From: Duganella sp. BJB476
Lineage (GTDB): Bacteria; Pseudomonadota; Gammaproteobacteria; Burkholderiales; Burkholderiaceae_D
Reading direction: 5' to 3'
Assembly (NCBI RefSeq): GCF_003416895.1
Contig: NZ_QVIO01000002.1
Coordinates: 310,001 to 374,000, forward strand
DNA length: 64,000 nt
The notes under the pieces are model-generated. The model was not told the DNA's origin and made no database searches. It saw only the letters and a list, made by a program, of their open reading frames with translations. A program made the position numbers and the translations under genes. This document shows, piece after piece, positions 48,112 to 57,052 of this stretch. Positions within the stretch are counted from its first letter, which is position 1, and the number at the start of each line of letters is the position of its first letter.

Positions 48112-51100
48112 TCAGCGCGGCCGGACGGTGCTGCCCTCTGTTCCTATCAGGACCGCATTGGCCCAGTTGCCGCAGACCTGGGCCGGCTTGCTACCGCGCG
48201 CGCCCAGGGTGCGCAGGCTGAGTTGACTCAGTCCACGCACATCAATTTCCGGCTTGACCACGGCGGGCGCCGCGATCAGGCCACTGTCGTACAACATCCG
48301 TTCACCGCTCCAGACCTGGAACTGCATGCCGCCGGCGCTGCGGCAGCTGTCGTCCACGCCCAGATCGGCGCGCAGCAGGTTCCAGTTGCCGGCCAGTTGC
48401 AGGTCGACGCGGCTGGTGGCGCCCACGCCCAGGCCCTTGCGGAACCAGAGGCCGTTCATGCGCATCTCGCTGCCATGCGCAGGCTTGTCGCGGCTGACGT
48501 TCTTCGGCAAGGCCAGGTCGGACAGGAACTGCTGTACTTCCGGGCCTTCCTTCGGCTGGTAGGCCATGACGTGGAACTCGGACAACGTGATCGGCTGCAC
48601 CTCGCTTGGCACGGCGGCGTTGAAGGCGCGTGCTGGCGGCGTGCCGACGGCGGTCACCATCGGATCGGTGGCGGCCGCGCCATCGCCCTCGGGGTTCTGC
48701 GTGCTCATGACACGGAAGCGCAGCAGGCGGCCGGCGGCCGGCGGGAAGCTGATCGTCTGCAGGCCCTGCTCCAGCTTCAACTGGCCGCGCTTGATCGGCT
48801 GGCCCCAGTCGCCGTTGTTGTCGCCCATGTAGATCTCGTAGTCGCGGATCTGGCCGTGCTGCCAGTGCTGGTCGGTGCGCGGCGCGAGTTCGATGCCGTC
48901 GATCAGGCGGCGTTCGGTGAAGCCGATCACCCATTCATGCGGACCGCCCTGCACCGCCGGGCTGCGCGTGGTGCGGAACCAGGTGCTTGGGTTGTTGTCG
49001 AATGCGTTTTCCAGCGGGTAGCCGGTTTCCTCGGACGGACGGTTCATCACCATCATGGCGTCGGCCGGAATGGCGCGGCCCAGCACCGGTGCGGCCGGGA
49101 AGGCGTCGTCGGCCACCATAGTCGCGGCGCCGGTCTGCACGGTGAAGCGCAGCGGCTGGCGGATGTCCTGGCTGGCGGCCTTGACGTGCAGCGTGCCCAG
49201 TCGGTCGGCGGCGTCGAAGTACCAGCCTTCGGCGGCGGCGTCGAAGGCGGCGCGATCGGCCAGCGGCGGCAGCACAGCACTGCCGGTGCTGACGGCGGCT
49301 GGACGCTGGCGGGTCAACAGGCGCAGTGCATAGGCGCGGCGCGCCGGTTGGCCGGCATAGCTGCCCACCACCGGTTCGACGTCGACCTTGACGCCGTCGG
49401 CGGCTGCGTTCATGCGGATCAGTTGCTGGCTGAAGGCGCCGTCCTGGTATTTGCGGGTGTTGCCGTCATCCTCGTACAGCGTGAATTCGGAAGCGCCTTG
49501 CGGATACAGGTCCAGTGTCAGCACGTCCTTCGGCTTCTCGCCGTCGTACAGCATTTCCGGGTACATCGGCAGGATGGCGCCGGCGCGGACGAACACCGGC
49601 AGCTTGTCCAGCGTGACGGCCAGGTCGATATCGCGTCCGCCCTTGCCGGCCGTGGCCTGGCGGCCGTCCCAGTAATCGAACCACTGGCCCTGCGGCAGGT
49701 GGATGCCGCGGCGCCAGCCCTGGCTGACCGCCTGGCTGCGGTACACCGGCGCCACCAGCAGGTCGCGGCCCAGCAGGTACTGGTATTTGTAGGCTTCGGT
49801 GTAGGCCGCCGGATCTTCCGGGTTATCCCACATCAGGCCGCGCACCAGCGGCGCGCCGCTCTGCTCCGCCTCGCGCATCAGCGTGTACATATACGGCGTC
49901 AGGCGCATCTTCAGCTTCAGGTAGCGGCGGTTGATGCTAACGTAAGGCTCGGCGAACCACCACGGATGCTTGCGCTCCGCCGCCGCCCAGCCGGACATCC
50001 CCATCAGCACCGGCGTGAAACTCTTCCACTGCAGATCCCGGGTGTAGGTCTCAGGGCTGCCGCCGAAGATCGCGTCGACGTCGCCGGTGGCGTAGGCCTG
50101 GCCGGACAGGCCGGAGCCGATCAGCGTCGGCACGTGCCAACGGATGTAGTCCCAACTGGCGCTCTGGTCGCCGGTCCAGGTGACGGCGTAGCGCTGGGTA
50201 CCGGCCCAGCCCATCACGGTCCAGATGAACGGACGGCCATCGGAATTATTCAGGATGCCGTCGTAGGCCGACTTGTTGGCGTCCAGCGAGAACTGATAGC
50301 CCTTGCCGGTCCACGCCACGTCCAGCTTCTGCACGCGGGTGCCGGCGGTGCCGACTTCCCACGCCATTTTCTCTACGCCGTTCTCGGTCCACAGGCCGGT
50401 GCGGAAGCCGTACTTCGCCAGGCCCTGCACCGTTTCCGGCAGCGCCGAATAACCGCAGCCGTAACCGTCGTTGGGCAGGATCCAGCCGCCCGGCATGTCG
50501 TGCTCGCGGTACTGGCGCGCCACGGTTTCGATCACGTCCGGCGTCTTGCCGGTCGGGCCGTCGGTCCAGCCTTTAGGCACGGTGCCCGGCTTCTTGACGT
50601 TGTCGCCGTCGTTGTAGCAATCGGCGTCGCCGTATTCCAGCGCCCAGCGCGGCAGCATGCGCGCGCGGCCGGTCCATTCGGTGTAGCGGGCCAGCACGTC
50701 ACGCAGGTCCTTGCCGACGAAGTAGTAGGCGTCGAAGCGCGCTTCGTTGTGCTCCAGCGAGATCTGGTCGTTCTGGCGCAGGTCGTAGCTGCCATCGGAC
50801 CAGGTGTTGCGCAGCATGCCCCAGCCGCGTGAGCTCATCAAAAACGGCGCGGGGCTGGGACGGTCACCCTCTTCCCAACCGCCGGAGTACGACACCTGCA
50901 GCTGCTTGCCCTTGAATTCATAGCGGCCGTTCTGCTGGCCGCCGCCGAAGAAGCGTTCGGCCTTGTCGCTCGACAGCGTCTGCACGCTTTGCTTGTCGCC
51001 CAGTTCCAGCGGCTGGATCTCGCGCCACAGCGGCTGCGCATCGCCGGCGCGGAACAGGCTGAAACGCAGCGGCTTGCGGTCGATGCGCAGGCTCAGGGCC

Positions 51101-51399
51101 GCCGTGCGGATCAGGATATGGTCGGCCTGCTCGCTGACGCTGTGCTCCACCGTGGCGGACGGCGTGGCGACGACGATGGGCGCGGCCTTGTCGCCGGCGC
51201 CAGTCAGGCCGGATTTGGGGCCGGCCCAAATATGCAGCACATCGGCGCGCGGAAGGCTAAGCTGTATATGGGCGCCGGTGTCGGTGACCAGATCCCACTG
51301 CTGGCCGGCGCCAGTGGTGACGGTACGTAAATTGCCGATCGGCGCGGCCAATAAAGGTGCGCTGGCAAGCAAGGCGGCAATGGCTGAAATCTGTTTCAT
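48112..51399 (-). CDS. GH31 alpha-N-acetylgalactosaminidase candidate with CBM32-like and NPCBM domains
   Basis: 1095 residues from ATG 51399. The signal peptide is followed by a GH31 beta domain and catalytic TIM barrel. KLDVAW with candidate nucleophile D360 and TWTGDQSASW with candidate acid/base D411 match the non-glucosidase GH31 group known for alpha-GalNAc activity. A C-terminal discoidin/CBM32-like domain covers about 785-915 (SEETGYPLENAFDNNPSTWF). An NPCBM domain follows at about 965-1090 (LGVGATSRVDLQLAGNW, AGGMQFQVW). Both are galactose- or mucin-type binding modules. It is divergent from agaS with a shared regulatory region. Substrate is inferred from GalNAc neighbours. Confidence 0.88.
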   Translation of the reverse strand: MKQISAIAALLASAPLLAAPIGNLRTVTTGAGQQWDLVTDTGAHIQLSLPRADVLHIWAGPKSGLTGAGDKAAPIVVATPSATVEHSVSEQADHILIRTAALSLRIDRKPLRFSLFRAGDAQPLWREIQPLELGDKQSVQTLSSDKAERFFGGGQQNGRYEFKGKQLQVSYSGGWEEGDRPSPAPFLMSSRGWGMLRNTWSDGSYDLRQNDQISLEHNEARFDAYYFVGKDLRDVLARYTEWTGRARMLPRWALEYGDADCYNDGDNVKKPGTVPKGWTDGPTGKTPDVIETVARQYREHDMPGGWILPNDGYGCGYSALPETVQGLAKYGFRTGLWTENGVEKMAWEVGTAGTRVQKLDVAWTGKGYQFSLDANKSAYDGILNNSDGRPFIWTVMGWAGTQRYAVTWTGDQSASWDYIRWHVPTLIGSGLSGQAYATGDVDAIFGGSPETYTRDLQWKSFTPVLMGMSGWAAAERKHPWWFAEPYVSINRRYLKLKMRLTPYMYTLMREAEQSGAPLVRGLMWDNPEDPAAYTEAYKYQYLLGRDLLVAPVYRSQAVSQGWRRGIHLPQGQWFDYWDGRQATAGKGGRDIDLAVTLDKLPVFVRAGAILPMYPEMLYDGEKPKDVLTLDLYPQGASEFTLYEDDGNTRKYQDGAFSQQLIRMNAAADGVKVDVEPVVGSYAGQPARRAYALRLLTRQRPAAVSTGSAVLPPLADRAAFDAAAEGWYFDAADRLGTLHVKAASQDIRQPLRFTVQTGAATMVADDAFPAAPVLGRAIPADAMMVMNRPSEETGYPLENAFDNNPSTWFRTTRSPAVQGGPHEWVIGFTERRLIDGIELAPRTDQHWQHGQIRDYEIYMGDNNGDWGQPIKRGQLKLEQGLQTISFPPAAGRLLRFRVMSTQNPEGDGAAATDPMVTAVGTPPARAFNAAVPSEVQPITLSEFHVMAYQPKEGPEVQQFLSDLALPKNVSRDKPAHGSEMRMNGLWFRKGLGVGATSRVDLQLAGNWNLLRADLGVDDSCRSAGGMQFQVWSGERMLYDSGLIAAPAVVKPEIDVRGLSQLSLRTLGARGSKPAQVCGNWANAVLIGTEGSTVRPR

Positions 51400-51412
51400 A
51401 GTCTGCTTATTT

Positions 51413-51671
51413 CGAAAGAAAATGCGTTGCGATGCAATTACTCTAGGAATAAAAATAAGCCCGGTCAACAAAAAGAAAGAAAATATTTAAAAAGAACCTG
51501 TCAAATCTTTCGTATTGATAGTTGATCGAATAACATACTTTCGATTTCGTGGCAAAAGTGGTACAGTGGCGGACATCGGCACGGCAAAGCAACTTTCTTT
51601 TTGCTTTCGAATTTGACATTCCGAAAATAAAACCTTATTCTTTCCCTGACTTAACCAGACTAATTCTTTCG
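51413..51671. promoter_or_regulatory. Divergent control region with CTTTC(G) repeats, AgaR-operator-like
   Basis: CTTTCG occurs at 51507-51512, 51538-51543, 51604-51609 and 51666-51671; CTTTC at 51593-51597 and 51640-51644; and its reverse, CGAAAG, at 51413-51418. The last rightward copy ends against the agaS ATG. The 51593 and 51604 copies are 11 bases apart, one helical turn. E. coli AgaR sites contain TTTC repeats, and an AgaR-like gene is in the same run. Binding is inferred. Confidence 0.6.
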
Positions 51672-52808
51672 ATGACCAACTTACTCCAACGTGCCCCACA
51701 AGCCTGGCGCGATATCGGCGGCCTCGATACCGCCGAAGAAATCGTCCATCAGCCAGCCCTCTGGCGCGAACTGGCGACGCATCTCGCCAAGGAAAAAAGC
51801 CGCATCGCCGCCTTCCTGGGCGACACCCTGAGCAATCCACAGCAGCGCGTGATCCTGACCGGCGCCGGCAGCTCGGCCTATGTGGGCGAAATCATCGCCG
51901 ACGAAATCAACGCCGCCTGGCCGTGCCAGGTGCGCGCCCTGTCGACCACCAGCCTGCTGACCCACCCTGCGCTGTACCTGGAACGCACGGCGCCGACGCT
52001 GGTGGTGTCCTTCGCCCGCAGCGGCAACAGCCCGGAAAGCACGGCGGCGGTGCAGCTGGTGCGCGACATGGTGCCGACCGCGCGCTTCCTCAACATCACC
52101 TGCAACGCCGACGGCGCGCTGGCCCTGCAAGGCGCCGGCGACCAGCAAACCCTCAACCTGATGATGCCGGCCGCCAGCTGCGACCGCGGCTTCGCCATGA
52201 CCAGCAGCTTCACCTGCATGCTGCTGGCCGCGCTGTGCGTGCTCGATCCCGACTTCCAGCCGGAGCGCCTGGACACGCTGGCGCAACTGGGCGAGCAGGC
52301 GCTGGCCGCGTGGTCGGCGCCGGTGGCCGAACTGGCGGCGCAGCGCGTCTCGCGCGTGGTCTACCTGGGCAGCGGTCCGCTGGAAGCGCTGGCCAAGGAA
52401 GCGGCGCTGAAGATCCTCGAACTGACCGCCGGCAGCGTGCTGGCGATGGCCAACAGCGCGCTCGGTTTCCGCCACGGCCCCAAGGCCGCGTTGAACCAGG
52501 AGACGCTGGTGGTGCTGTTCCGCAGCTCCGATCCGCTGTCGCGCCGCTATGAACACGACCTGCTGCTGGAACTCCAGCGCGACCAGGTCGCCGGCCGCTG
52601 CCTGACCGTGGGCGCGGGCGCCGACATCGGCATCGACGCGCCGGCCTGGCCGGATGCCTGGCTGGCGCCTTTGTGGCTGCTGATGGCGCAGCAGTACGCG
52701 CTGCACCAGTCGGCGCTGCTGCAACTGCGTCCCGATAATCCTTTTGCCGGCGGCACCGTCAACCGTGTCGTGCAGGGCGTCACCATCTACCGCCATGACG
52801 AATTCTGA
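51672..52808 (+). CDS. agaS: AgaS-type SIS-domain deaminase/isomerase
   Basis: 378 residues from ATG 51672, close to the 384 of E. coli AgaS. Two SIS domains are visible: LTGAGSSAYVGEIIADEINAAWPC with SFARSGNSPESTAAVQL, and later VYLGSGPLEALAKEAALKILELTAGSVLA with GFRHGPKAAL. AgaS converts galactosamine-6-phosphate to tagatose-6-phosphate and ammonia, the step after deacetylation. It is the first gene of the rightward catabolic run. No clear ribosome site is seen. The downstream kinase overlaps it by 14 bases, which supports one operon. Confidence 0.9.
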   Translation: MTNLLQRAPQAWRDIGGLDTAEEIVHQPALWRELATHLAKEKSRIAAFLGDTLSNPQQRVILTGAGSSAYVGEIIADEINAAWPCQVRALSTTSLLTHPALYLERTAPTLVVSFARSGNSPESTAAVQLVRDMVPTARFLNITCNADGALALQGAGDQQTLNLMMPAASCDRGFAMTSSFTCMLLAALCVLDPDFQPERLDTLAQLGEQALAAWSAPVAELAAQRVSRVVYLGSGPLEALAKEAALKILELTAGSVLAMANSALGFRHGPKAALNQETLVVLFRSSDPLSRRYEHDLLLELQRDQVAGRCLTVGAGADIGIDAPAWPDAWLAPLWLLMAQQYALHQSALLQLRPDNPFAGGTVNRVVQGVTIYRHDEF

Positions 52809-53742
52809 ACCACGCGGCTATCACGGCATCGACATCGGCGGCACCAAGATCGAGCTGGTGGCGTTTGCCGAGGAAGGCCATGAACTGAAGGAAGTCCACC
52901 GCGAGCGCATCGCCACGCCGGGCACCGATTTCGCCGAGTTCCTGCTGGCGATCCAGGGCCTGGTGGGCCGCGCCGACAAGGCGCTCGGCCTGCGCGCGCC
53001 GGTCGGCATCGGCCTGCCCGGCGTGATCGACAGTGCCACCGGGCGGCAGCTCAGCTCCAACGTGCCGGCGCTGAATGGCCGCGCCGTGGCCCATGCGCTC
53101 AAGGATGCGCTGGAACGCCCGGTCGCCGTCGGCAACGACTGCCAGTGCTTCGCGCTGTCGGAAGCGCAAGGCGGCGCGGCGCACGGCCAGCCGACCATGT
53201 TCGGCGCCATCATCGGCACCGGCGCCGGCGGCGGCTACTGCGTCGAGGGCCGCCTGCTGCGCGGCGCCAACGGCGTGGCCGGCGAATGGGGCCACTGGCC
53301 GCTGCCGGCCGCGCAATTGCTCCCTCATGCGCTGCCCATCCTCGACTGCCCTTGCGGCCGGCGCGGCTGCCTGGAACGCTATGTCTCCGGCCCCGGCATG
53401 AGCCGGCTGCACCAGCACCTCGGCGGCGGCGACGAAACGCCATTGGCCATCGTCGCGCAGGCGCGCGCCGGTTCGGCCATCGCCGCCCAGACCATGGCGC
53501 TGCACGCCGACCTGCTGGGCCACGCGCTGGCCACGCTGGTACTGACGCTGGACCCGCACGCCATCGTGCTGGGCGGCGGCCTGTCGCAACTGGCCCACCT
53601 GTACGACCAGCTGCCGGCCGCGATGCGCCGCCATCTGTTCCCCGGCGTGCGCGTGCCGCCCATCCTACCGCCGAAATTCGGCGACGCCGGCGGCGCGCGT
53701 GGCGCCGCCCTGCTCGCCCGTCAGCAACTCAGCGGCCACTAA
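52795..53742 (+). CDS. agaK: ROK-family sugar kinase, probable GalNAc kinase
   Basis: 315 residues from ATG 52795, overlapping agaS by 14 bases. The ROK signatures are GIDIGGTKIEL at the N-terminus and the zinc-binding CPCGRRGCLERYVSG near residue 186, with GIGLPGVIDSATG and MFGAIIGTGAGGG before it. A membrane permease without a PTS imports free sugar, so a cytoplasmic kinase is needed to make GalNAc-6-phosphate. The name agaK follows the Shewanella-type pathway and is inferred from the neighbours rather than from specific residues. Confidence 0.85.
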   Translation: MTNSEPRGYHGIDIGGTKIELVAFAEEGHELKEVHRERIATPGTDFAEFLLAIQGLVGRADKALGLRAPVGIGLPGVIDSATGRQLSSNVPALNGRAVAHALKDALERPVAVGNDCQCFALSEAQGGAAHGQPTMFGAIIGTGAGGGYCVEGRLLRGANGVAGEWGHWPLPAAQLLPHALPILDCPCGRRGCLERYVSGPGMSRLHQHLGGGDETPLAIVAQARAGSAIAAQTMALHADLLGHALATLVLTLDPHAIVLGGGLSQLAHLYDQLPAAMRRHLFPGVRVPPILPPKFGDAGGARGAALLARQQLSGH

Positions 53743-53763
53743 TCGTCCAATAAACAAACGCTT

Positions 53764-55119
53764 ATGAAAACCACCGAAACCCTGTCCCCCGTCCAGCAGC
53801 TCGTCGCCGCCCACCGCCGCGGCGAAGCAACAGGCCTGTACAGCGTCTGCTGCAGCCATCCGAGCGTGCTGCGCGCGGCGATGCGCGTGGCGGCCGACTA
53901 CGACACCGTGCTGCTGGTGGAGGCGACCTCGAACCAGGTCGACCAGTTCGGCGGCTACACCGGCATGACGCCGTCCGCCTTCCGCGACTACGTGCACAAC
54001 CTGGCGCGCGGCCAGGGCTTCCCGCTGGAGCGCCTGGTGCTGGGTGGTGACCACCTCGGCCCCAACGCCTGGCAGGGACTGGACGCGGTCACCGCCATGC
54101 AGCACGCGGAGACGCTGATCGCCGCCTACGCCGCCGCCGGCTTCCACAAGATCCACCTCGATTGCAGCATGCGCTGCGCCGACGATCCACAGCTGCTGAG
54201 CGACGAAACCATCGCCGCCCGCTCGGCGCGGCTGTGCGCGGTGGCGGAAAAGGCCGCCGAGCTGGCCGGCCTGCCGCCGCCGGTGTACGTGATCGGCACC
54301 GAGGTGCCGATCCCGGGCGGCGAAGCCAACCTGGCGCAGGCCGGCGCGGTCACCTCGCCCAAGGCCGCTGCGCGCACGCTGGACGTGCACCGCCTGGCCT
54401 TCTTCGCCATGGAACTGCACAGCGCCTGGCGCCGCGTGATCGCGATGGTGGTGCAGCCGGGCGTGGATTTCGACCACAGCCAGATCCAGCACTACGACGC
54501 CGCGCAGGCGACCGCGCTGTCGGCCTTCGTCGCCGGCCAGCCCGGCCTGGTGTTCGAAGCCCACTCCACCGACTACCAGCGCGAATCGGCGCTGCACGAC
54601 ATGGTGCGCGACCATTTCGCCATCCTCAAGGTCGGCCCGGCCGCCACCTTCGCGCTGCGCGAGGCCTTGCAGGCACTGTGCCTGATCGAGGAAGAACTGG
54701 TGGCGCCCGGCCAGGCCTCGCGCCTGATGCAGGTGCTGGACGAGACCATGCTGGCGCAGCCCAAGCACTGGGCCAAGCACTATCCCGGCACCAGCGCCGA
54801 ACAACGCCTGCTGCGCCGCTATGGCCTGAGCGACCGTTGCCGCTACTACTGGGGCGAGCCGGCGATCGTGGCCGCCGTCGACAAACTGTGCACCAACCTC
54901 GATGCGCTGGCGATTCCGCTGTCGCTGCTGAGCCAACACCTGCCGGAACAGTATCTGGAAGTGGTGCAAGGCCGGTTGGCCACCAAGGCCGAAGCGCTGC
55001 TGGAGCACAAAATCGGCCGCGTGCTGGCGCAATATGCGCGCGCCTGCAACCGTAATGCGGCGGCAAATACGACGCTCAATGCATCCGCGCCTGCTGGCAC
55101 AGCGGCTGCGATCTGTTAA
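53764..55119 (+). CDS. agaZ: GatZ/KbaZ/AgaZ-type protein
   Basis: 451 residues of the GatZ/KbaZ family: GLYSVCCSHPSVLRAAMR, VEATSNQVDQFGGYTGMTP, VLGGDHLGPNAWQG, and VFEAHSTDYQRESALHDMVRDHFAILKVGPAATFALREAL. In E. coli it is a non-catalytic subunit of tagatose-1,6-bisphosphate aldolase. In the Shewanella GalNAc pathway AgaZ has been reported as a tagatose-6-phosphate kinase. Either role fits the pathway here. No aldolase partner (AgaY/KbaY/GatY) is adjacent, which slightly favours the kinase interpretation. Confidence 0.88.
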   Translation: MKTTETLSPVQQLVAAHRRGEATGLYSVCCSHPSVLRAAMRVAADYDTVLLVEATSNQVDQFGGYTGMTPSAFRDYVHNLARGQGFPLERLVLGGDHLGPNAWQGLDAVTAMQHAETLIAAYAAAGFHKIHLDCSMRCADDPQLLSDETIAARSARLCAVAEKAAELAGLPPPVYVIGTEVPIPGGEANLAQAGAVTSPKAAARTLDVHRLAFFAMELHSAWRRVIAMVVQPGVDFDHSQIQHYDAAQATALSAFVAGQPGLVFEAHSTDYQRESALHDMVRDHFAILKVGPAATFALREALQALCLIEEELVAPGQASRLMQVLDETMLAQPKHWAKHYPGTSAEQRLLRRYGLSDRCRYYWGEPAIVAAVDKLCTNLDALAIPLSLLSQHLPEQYLEVVQGRLATKAEALLEHKIGRVLAQYARACNRNAAANTTLNASAPAGTAAAIC

Positions 55120-55152
55120 GCTCGACGTTTTTGTAGAATCGACTGCACAATA

Positions 55153-55920
55153 ATGCGAAATACCAGTCAACGCCGCGCCTCCATCTTGCAAGCGCTTACC
55201 CAACACGGCTCGGTCCAGGTGGCCGCGCTGGTGGACCAGCTGGGCGTCTCCGCCGTCACCATCCGCAGCGACCTCAGTGCGCTCGAATCGCAGGGTCTGG
55301 CCACGCGCAGCCACGGCGGCGCCACGCTGACCCGCACCCCGCCGCCCGAACAGACCATACCGCAGAAGGACGCGCTGAACCACGAGCAGAAGGAGCGCAT
55401 CGGCGCCTGGGCCGCGCGCATGGTGCAGCCGGGCGACAACATCATCATCGATTCGGGCACCACTACCATCTCGCTGGCGCGCCACCTGCGCGAGGCGCAG
55501 AACGTGACGGTGATGACCAATGGCCTGAACATCGCCTGGGAACTGGCCGACGCCCCCGGCGTCGACCTGATCCTGACGGGCGGCCTGCTGCGCAAGCAGT
55601 CGCTGTCGATCCAGGGCACGCAGGCCGAGGCCTGCCTGCAGGCCTATAGCTTCGACAAGCTGTTCCTCGGCGTCGACGGCTTCGACCTGCAATTCGGCGT
55701 CACCACCCACCACGAGGCGGAAGCGAGCCTGAACCACAAGATGGTGGAACGGGCCAAGAAAATCATCGTCCTCGCCGATGCCTCCAAATTCGGGCGCGTC
55801 AGCCTGCACCGCATCGTGCAGCTGGACCGCGTCCATACCGTCATTACCGACGCCAGCATCAGCGCGGAATACCGCGATGGCCTGCTGGAAGCCGGCATCG
55901 AACTCCTGATAGCGGAATAA
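55153..55920 (+). CDS. agaR: DeoR-family regulator of the GalNAc locus
   Basis: 255 residues. An N-terminal HTH_DeoR covers about 6-60 (RRASILQALTQHGSVQVAALVDQLGVSAVTIRSDLSALE), then the sugar-phosphate isomerase-like sensor domain with IIDSGTTTISLARHL, VTVMTNGLNIAWEL and DKLFLGVDGFDLQFGVTTHHEAEA. DeoR proteins of this type repress until a sugar phosphate binds. Its place within the aga run and the CTTTC repeats ahead of agaS support an AgaR role. Self-regulation through the agaS promoter is expected but untested. Confidence 0.9.
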   Translation: MRNTSQRRASILQALTQHGSVQVAALVDQLGVSAVTIRSDLSALESQGLATRSHGGATLTRTPPPEQTIPQKDALNHEQKERIGAWAARMVQPGDNIIIDSGTTTISLARHLREAQNVTVMTNGLNIAWELADAPGVDLILTGGLLRKQSLSIQGTQAEACLQAYSFDKLFLGVDGFDLQFGVTTHHEAEASLNHKMVERAKKIIVLADASKFGRVSLHRIVQLDRVHTVITDASISAEYRDGLLEAGIELLIAE

Positions 55921-55922
55921 CT

Positions 55923-57041
55923 GTGTTAAGCAACGACGTTTTAAGCGGCAGAATCCTCACGCCACAAGGCTGGATCACGGGCAGCATCGCCTTTGACCAG
56001 CGTATTCAAACCATCCAGGCGGACGCGCAGGCCGGCAACAACAGCGGCCTGACGATACTGCCCGGCTTCATCGACCTGCACGTGCACGGCGCCGCCGGCG
56101 TCGACATCATGCAAGGCGGCGACGCCGGCGCCAGCGTGGCGCGCAGCCACGCGCGCCACGGCACCACGGCGATGCTGGGCACCACCATGACGGCCACCGA
56201 CAATTCGATCCGCCGCGCGCTCAAGGGCCTGGCCGGCGTGATTGCCGAACGCCCGGCCGGCGCCGCGCGCATGCTGGGCGTGCACCTGGAAGGGCCATTC
56301 CTGAGCATCCACCGCCTCGGCGCGCAGCCGGCCGACGCGGTGGCCGTGGCCAGCCTGGAGCTGCTGCGCAGCTATCACGAACTGGCGGCCATCCGCGTGC
56401 TGACGCTGGCCACCGAAGTCGACGGCCACCTGGACCTGATCCCGATGCTCAAGCAGATGGGCATCCGCGTGCAGCTGGGCCACAGCAACGGCAGCTACGA
56501 GGACGGCGTGGCCGCGCTCAACGCCGGCGCGGCCGGCTTCACCCATCTGTTTAACGGCATGACGGCGCTCAACCACCGCCATCCCGGCATCGCCGGCGCC
56601 GCGCTGGCGCATGCCGAATATGCCGAGATCATCCCCGACCTGCAGCACGTGCACGAAGGCGCGATCCGCGCCGCGCTGCGCGCCATCCCGCGCCTGTACG
56701 GCGTGACCGACGCCACCTCGGCCACCGGCATGCCGGACGGCGAGTATGGGCTGGGTAGCCAGCGCGTCTACAAGTGCCTGGGTTGCGTGCGGCTGGCCAC
56801 CGGTTCGCTGGCCGGCTCGGTGCTGACGATGGACCAGGCGCTGCGCAATTTCGTCGGCCTCGGGCTGGACCTGGCCGACGCCTCCAACCGCTTGTCGCTC
56901 TACCCCGCCGACTACCTCGGTGAGACGGAGCGCGGCCGCCTGGCGCCCTGTGCCTGGGCCGACCTCGTAGTTTTGAATGCCGATCTGCAGCCGGTGGCCG
57001 TCTTCGTTGAAGGCGAAGCCATCGATCTTTCTTCTCACTAG
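55923..57041 (+). CDS. agaA: N-acetylgalactosamine-6-phosphate deacetylase
   Basis: 372 residues from GTG 55923, two bases after the agaR stop. The amidohydrolase has HVHGAAGVDIMQGG (metal His pair), the conserved HLEGPFLS, LGHSNGSYEDG, HLFNGMTALNHRHPG and the catalytic Asp in VTDATSATGM. It is of the NagA family. Beside agaS and a GalNAc-type kinase the product should be the GalNAc-6-phosphate form, AgaA, although NagA activity on GlcNAc-6-phosphate cannot be excluded from sequence. It removes acetate to give galactosamine-6-phosphate. Confidence 0.9.
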   Translation: MLSNDVLSGRILTPQGWITGSIAFDQRIQTIQADAQAGNNSGLTILPGFIDLHVHGAAGVDIMQGGDAGASVARSHARHGTTAMLGTTMTATDNSIRRALKGLAGVIAERPAGAARMLGVHLEGPFLSIHRLGAQPADAVAVASLELLRSYHELAAIRVLTLATEVDGHLDLIPMLKQMGIRVQLGHSNGSYEDGVAALNAGAAGFTHLFNGMTALNHRHPGIAGAALAHAEYAEIIPDLQHVHEGAIRAALRAIPRLYGVTDATSATGMPDGEYGLGSQRVYKCLGCVRLATGSLAGSVLTMDQALRNFVGLGLDLADASNRLSLYPADYLGETERGRLAPCAWADLVVLNADLQPVAVFVEGEAIDLSSH

Positions 57042-57052
57042 CCGGAGTTTCG

